From Lachnospiraceae bacterium (GTDB taxonomy: Bacteria; Bacillota; Clostridia; Lachnospirales; Lachnospiraceae): 64,000 nucleotides of DNA. The notes beneath the pieces are model-generated. The model was not told the origin of the DNA. It did not search any database and saw nothing but the letters and a program-made list of their open reading frames with translations. Made by a program: the position numbers and the translations under genes. The stretch lies in the NCBI GenBank assembly GCA_028689585.1, contig JAQVCW010000002.1, forward strand, positions 62,001 to 126,000, written 5' to 3'. Below, piece after piece: positions 60,811-64,000 of the stretch. Each line of letters starts with the position of its first letter. Positions within the stretch are counted from its first letter, which is position 1.

Positions 60811-61446
60811 CTATTTGTCAGTTTTGGTGGTCTCTTTCAGAGTCACTAAAGATTTCTTAGGTCCAGGTACAGCTCCTTTAACTAAAATCAGATTATTTTC
60901 AGCATCTACTCTTACGATTTCAAGATTCTGAACAGTAATCTGTTTGGCGCCCATGTGTCCTGCCATCTTCTTGCCTTTAAATACACGGCTCGGATCAGAT
61001 GCGGAACCATTGGAACCTGCATGACGATGATATTTGGAACCATGAGCCATAGGTCCTCTGGACTGGCCATGTCTCTTAATAGCACCCTGGAAACCTTTAC
61101 CCTTTGAAATTGCGGTAGCGTCTACTTTCTCGCCTTCTGCAAAGATATCAGCTTTGATTTCCTGTTTTACTTCGTAGCTTTCTGCGTCTTCAAAACGGAA
61201 TTCTCTGACATATCTCTTATATGCTACGCCTGCTTTGTCAAAAGCACCCTTCTGTGGTTTTCTGACCAGTTTTTCTCTCTTGTCACAGAAACCAACCTGA
61301 ACTGCGCTGTAACCGTCGTTCTCAGCAGTCTTAACCTGTGTTACCACACAAGGTCCTGCCTGAAGAACAGTTACCGGAGTAAGAACTCCATCTTCATTGA
61401 AGATCTGAGTCATTCCGACTTTTGTTGCTAAAATCGCTTTCTTCAT
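60811..61446 (-). CDS. rplC: 50S ribosomal protein L3
   Basis: The 211 aa protein starts [20 protein letters not shown] and has the signature [23 protein letters not shown], whose loop reaches the peptidyl transferase centre. Confidence 0.98.
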   Translation of the reverse strand: MKKAILATKVGMTQIFNEDGVLTPVTVLQAGPCVVTQVKTAENDGYSAVQVGFCDKREKLVRKPQKGAFDKAGVAYKRYVREFRFEDAESYEVKQEIKADIFAEGEKVDATAISKGKGFQGAIKRHGQSRGPMAHGSKYHRHAGSNGSASDPSRVFKGKKMAGHMGAKQITVQNLEIVRVDAENNLILVKGAVPGPKKSLVTLKETTKTDK

Positions 61447-61548
61447 TCTTTTCCCTCCTGTTGTTCTACAGCGGATCCCTTTGGGGGATCATCCTAGTAA
61501 ACAGTGAAGATATACAATATCAACCTGGTAGGATTTGCTCTGAATTAA

Positions 61549-61866
61549 TTATTTGGTTTTCATTTTGATATCGATATAAACACCAGCCGGCATTTCCAGT
61601 CTGGACAGTGAATCTACTGTCTTCTGAGTCGGTGTGATGATATCAATCAGTCTTTTGTGAGTTCTCTGTTCGAACTGTTCTCTGGAGTCTTTGTATTTGT
61701 GTACTGCTCTCAGAATTGTAACAACTTCCTTCTTAGTAGGAAGAGGTACCGGTCCGCTCACCTGTGATCCGGTTTTTTTAACAGTTTCGATGATTTTTTT
61801 TGCAGATGCATCAACCAACTGATGGTCGTATGCTTTCAGCGTGATTCTCATTACTTGATTTGCCAT
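61549..61866 (-). CDS. rpsJ: 30S ribosomal protein S10
   Basis: The 105 aa protein starts [19 protein letters not shown] and has the signature [22 protein letters not shown]. It also serves as NusE in antitermination. The ATG at 61866 follows AAGGAGG; the open frame 35 codons upstream belongs to the structured leader. It is the first gene of the S10-spc cluster. Confidence 0.98.
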   Translation of the reverse strand: MANQVMRITLKAYDHQLVDASAKKIIETVKKTGSQVSGPVPLPTKKEVVTILRAVHKYKDSREQFEQRTHKRLIDIITPTQKTVDSLSRLEMPAGVYIDIKMKTK

Positions 61867-61904
61867 AAAAAAAGTCGCCTCCTTATTCGCACTTGATTTC
61901 AGTA

Positions 61905-62060
61905 CGACAAGCGGTGACTGTACACACTTCCGTGTGTATCGCCCGAAGGCCCACACGGTGTTTCCACTCAAAGGTGGACGTTAACCATTTGTACAGTGAC
62001 TTGTCGCCAGTTTTATAACTTGACATTCGCTCCACGGAAAACCTGCGGATAAATCCGCAG
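61905..62060 (-). promoter_or_regulatory. Structured leader of the S10 operon
   Basis: Arms CGACAAG + ACTGTACA and TGTACAGT + CTTGTCG (61905-61920 with 61991-62006) close a large domain holding smaller hairpins (ACACAC/GTGTGT near 61923-61938; CCAC/GTGG near 61966). Upstream a perfect 8-bp hairpin CTGCGGAT/ATCCGCAG (62043-62060) is followed by GTTTTCC, like an attenuator. The leader is about 230 nt in all. Confidence 0.7.
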
Positions 62061-62100
62061 CAACCTCACGCTTCTACGCTATCAAGGTCACAACATTTGC

Positions 62101-62129
62101 AGTATACATGATATCTTCGCTGTTTGCAA
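62101..62129 (-). promoter_or_regulatory. Promoter of the S10 operon
   Basis: TTGCAA (62124-62129) and TATACT (62101-62106) are spaced 17 nt on the minus strand. The hexamers are the same as at the rpmJ promoter. The rest of the spacer to 62317 shows no clear feature apart from AT-rich DNA. Confidence 0.88.
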
Positions 62130-62317
62130 GTGTTTTTTTCAAAAAAGCAAAAAATAATAAAATCTGCTTTTAAATTGGAACAAAGTATTATAGAATAGGA
62201 AAAGATACTTTGTCACTCAATAATTTTCGCACTGCCCCTTCAGGCAGTTCAAAAGCAGGAAACAGCATCGCTTATTTTCTGCAAACAGAAATTTAGATCA
62301 GGAAATGGAATGATTTT

Positions 62318-63247
62318 ATGAACGTAAATGCAGATAAAAATAAACTAACAGAAACAGGCCGCCCGGCCCTCAGTGAACATTCCGGCGATCTTGCTTCCTT
62401 ATATAATAGGAAGAGACAGGATATTCATTTTGTTGAGGAGCTGTCCCTGAACGCCTGGCCCTCCCATAAGATCGAGCTTTACGATGGATGGCTGATCCGT
62501 TTTTCCCATAACTATACGTACCGTACCAACAGTGTTGATCAGGTGGGACTCTCTTCTATTCCGGCGGAGGACAAAATCGCCTATTGCGAAAGCATTTACC
62601 GGAACTTTGGAACGCCGGCGAATTTTAAGATCAATCCGCTGCTGGATCCGGGATTTGATCTGCTGCTGGAAAAAAAGGGCTACGAAAAATGCCACATCAC
62701 AGAAGTTCTGACCATGGATGCGGAGCAGTTCCATCTGTATCCCATGATCTCCAGGGAACATGAATTTGAAAACCGGATGGGACTTCCCACCTTTGTATAT
62801 TACCCCAATGACCTGACGGTTCTTTTGCAGCCTGTGATCACAGACGAATGGATCCAGGGGGTATTTCATCTGAACGGAACCTCGGATCCGGTGCTGAGGC
62901 GCATTGTTCCCTCCATGTTTAAGGCCATCCCAAAGGAAACCATCGTGGCCTCTGTGGAGGTGGACGGGCATATGGTAGCCTCGGGACTGGGGATCCGGGA
63001 CCGTGATTACGTGGGGATCTATGCAATCTATGTATCACCAAGCTGCCGCAGAAGACATTATGCCAGGGCGATCTGCAGTACGATCTTGAGAGAAGCGCAG
63101 ATTCTCGGTGCCAGAAAAGCGTATCTTCAGGTAGTGCAGGGGAACGCACCTGCAAAGACGCTCTATACCTCGCTGGGATTTCAGGACTTTTATACTTACT
63201 GGTTCCGCAGCAAGGAAATGACAGGAACTGCCGGGACAAAGGAATGA
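62318..63247 (+). CDS. GNAT-family N-acetyltransferase
   Basis: The 309 aa protein has an N-terminal helical part with WPSHKIELYDGWLIRFSHNYTYRTNSV and a C-terminal GNAT domain (about 180-300) with GIYAIYVSPSCRRRHYARAICSTIL and the KTLYTSLGFQDFYTYWFR end. In the CoA loop RRRHYA replaces the usual RxxGxG, with Ala at the last place. The substrate is unknown. It is divergent from the S10 operon. Confidence 0.83.
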   Translation: MNVNADKNKLTETGRPALSEHSGDLASLYNRKRQDIHFVEELSLNAWPSHKIELYDGWLIRFSHNYTYRTNSVDQVGLSSIPAEDKIAYCESIYRNFGTPANFKINPLLDPGFDLLLEKKGYEKCHITEVLTMDAEQFHLYPMISREHEFENRMGLPTFVYYPNDLTVLLQPVITDEWIQGVFHLNGTSDPVLRRIVPSMFKAIPKETIVASVEVDGHMVASGLGIRDRDYVGIYAIYVSPSCRRRHYARAICSTILREAQILGARKAYLQVVQGNAPAKTLYTSLGFQDFYTYWFRSKEMTGTAGTKE

Positions 63248-63250
63248 CTG

Positions 63251-63434
63251 GTTACTGTTCACGGCAGACTCAAACACTTGCTGTTTGAGTCGTAAGAAAG
63301 TGATGCAGGAGTGAGCAGGCTCCAATTTGCGCAGCAAATTTCGGAATGAGCCTGCGAAGGTTACTATTTACAGCCATGGGTACGTATAAATTGTGTTGAA
63401 CATAAATTGGCTGTGAATAGTAACAATGACTGTA
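63251..63434 (+). repeat. Composite intergenic repeat with three hairpins
   Basis: It starts with GTTACTGTTCACGGC (63251), then hairpin GACTCAAAC/GTTTGAGTC (63267-63291), then a nested hairpin GCAGGCTC/GAGCCTGC with inner AATTTGC/GCAAATT (63315-63355), then a 17-bp inverted repeat (63360-63376 with 63418-63434) whose left arm GTTACTATTTACAGCC repeats the first motif. The middle hairpin resembles the dispersed leader hairpins (copies A-D). Confidence 0.85.
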
Positions 63435-63494
63435 AACAAATTTCAGAAATTAACTTGACACACAGCTTTAGGAAATACAGAAAGGATACCATAT

Positions 63495-64000
63495 ATGTGG
63501 ATAGCAGATAATTGGAACGATTATGAAGTAATAGATACCTCTCAGGGGGAAAAGCTGGAACGCTGGGGTGACTACCTGCTGGTGCGTCCGGATCCCCAGG
63601 TTCTCTGGAATACCCCTAAAAATCACAGGGGCTGGAATAAAATGAACGGCCATTACCATCGCAGTCAGAAGGGCGGCGGTGAATGGGAGTTTTTCAATCT
63701 GCCCCAGCAGTGGAGCATACAGTACCGCCAGCTTACCTTTAACCTGAAGCCTTTCAGCTTCAAGCACACCGGTTTATTTCCGGAGCAGGCCGCGAACTGG
63801 GACTGGTTCTCCGATAAAATCAAAAATGCAGGCCGGCAGGTAAAGGTTCTGAATCTCTTTGCCTATACGGGAGGTGCCACACTGGCGGCTGCGGCAGCCG
63901 GTGCTTCCGTCACCCATGTAGATGCTTCTAAGGGCATGGTGGGATGGGCAAAGGAAAATGCCGCTTCTTCCGGTCTGCAGGACGCACCGATCCGCTGGCT
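63495..64000 (+). CDS. Class I SAM-dependent methyltransferase, RlmI/RsmC-like (C-terminus outside window)
   Basis: An open frame from an ATG at 63495 (AGAAAGG upstream) runs to the window end, giving 168 residues. It has KHTGLFPEQAANWDW near residue 92, the SAM motif I VLNLFAYTGGATLAAAAAGA near 118, and THVDASKGMVGWAKENA with the acidic residue that binds the ribose. The pattern is that of 23S rRNA methyltransferases such as RlmI/RlmK, but it lacks an N-terminal PUA domain. The target nucleotide is unknown. Confidence 0.85.
   Translation, partial: MWIADNWNDYEVIDTSQGEKLERWGDYLLVRPDPQVLWNTPKNHRGWNKMNGHYHRSQKGGGEWEFFNLPQQWSIQYRQLTFNLKPFSFKHTGLFPEQAANWDWFSDKIKNAGRQVKVLNLFAYTGGATLAAAAAGASVTHVDASKGMVGWAKENAASSGLQDAPIRW

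Overview
The window is chromosomal DNA from a low-to-moderate GC Gram-positive anaerobe. It fits a gut Lachnospiraceae (Blautia or Ruminococcus-like) best. The evidence is the tig-clpP-clpX-lon-engB order, ECF transporter genes next to truA, an L17 with a large internal insertion, a KOW-domain protein between map and infA, zinc-type S14, and secreted proteins with YYF/GW cell-wall-binding repeats. The species call is inference. Nearly all long genes lie on the minus strand.

Layout: 1-9110 holds a cell-envelope module read leftwards: asnB, an ABC ATPase, a repeat-rich surface protein, a FtsX/MacB-type permease, an OmpR-type response regulator, its histidine kinase, and the start of a membrane glycosyltransferase-like protein. 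Two promoters in this block share the same spacing and direct-repeat boxes. 9266-9394 looks like a free-standing small RNA gene. 9528-14162 carries a solitary dnaK, a Gfo/Idh/MocA oxidoreductase, a HAD phosphatase, a GNAT and a DUF1292 protein. 14418-17595 is a blaI/blaR1 pair with two operators over its promoter. 17824-24765 runs from a GNAT through engB, lon, clpX, clpP and tig. A 270-bp imperfect palindrome (24911-25180) separates tig from a DJ-1/PfpI gene. 25969-30156 has a CYTH protein, two small XRE regulators and two secreted cell-wall-binding enzymes. 30325-32895 is an AT-rich AraC/MFS/orphan block ending beside a seven-tRNA cluster (33003-33692).

33796-37197 is truA-ecfT-ecfA2-ecfA1. 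37219-43041 is a maltodextrin-type locus (lacI regulator, malQ, two permeases, binding protein). A cyclophilin and an overlapping convergent GNAT follow. 44852-61866 is the ribosomal protein cluster, read leftwards: rpsJ to infA under one promoter, then a terminator and a second promoter for rpmJ-rpsM-rpsK-rpsD-rpoA-rplQ. The right end has a GNAT, a composite repeat and the 5' part of a SAM methyltransferase on the plus strand.

The most unusual signals are the shared response-regulator boxes joining asnB to the ABC/two-component operon, the orphan small transcript, the giant palindrome, and a dispersed hairpin family that sits directly upstream of ribosome binding sites at four genes, with a diverged relative near 63.3 kb. 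No CRISPR array, IS element, rRNA or phage gene was seen.
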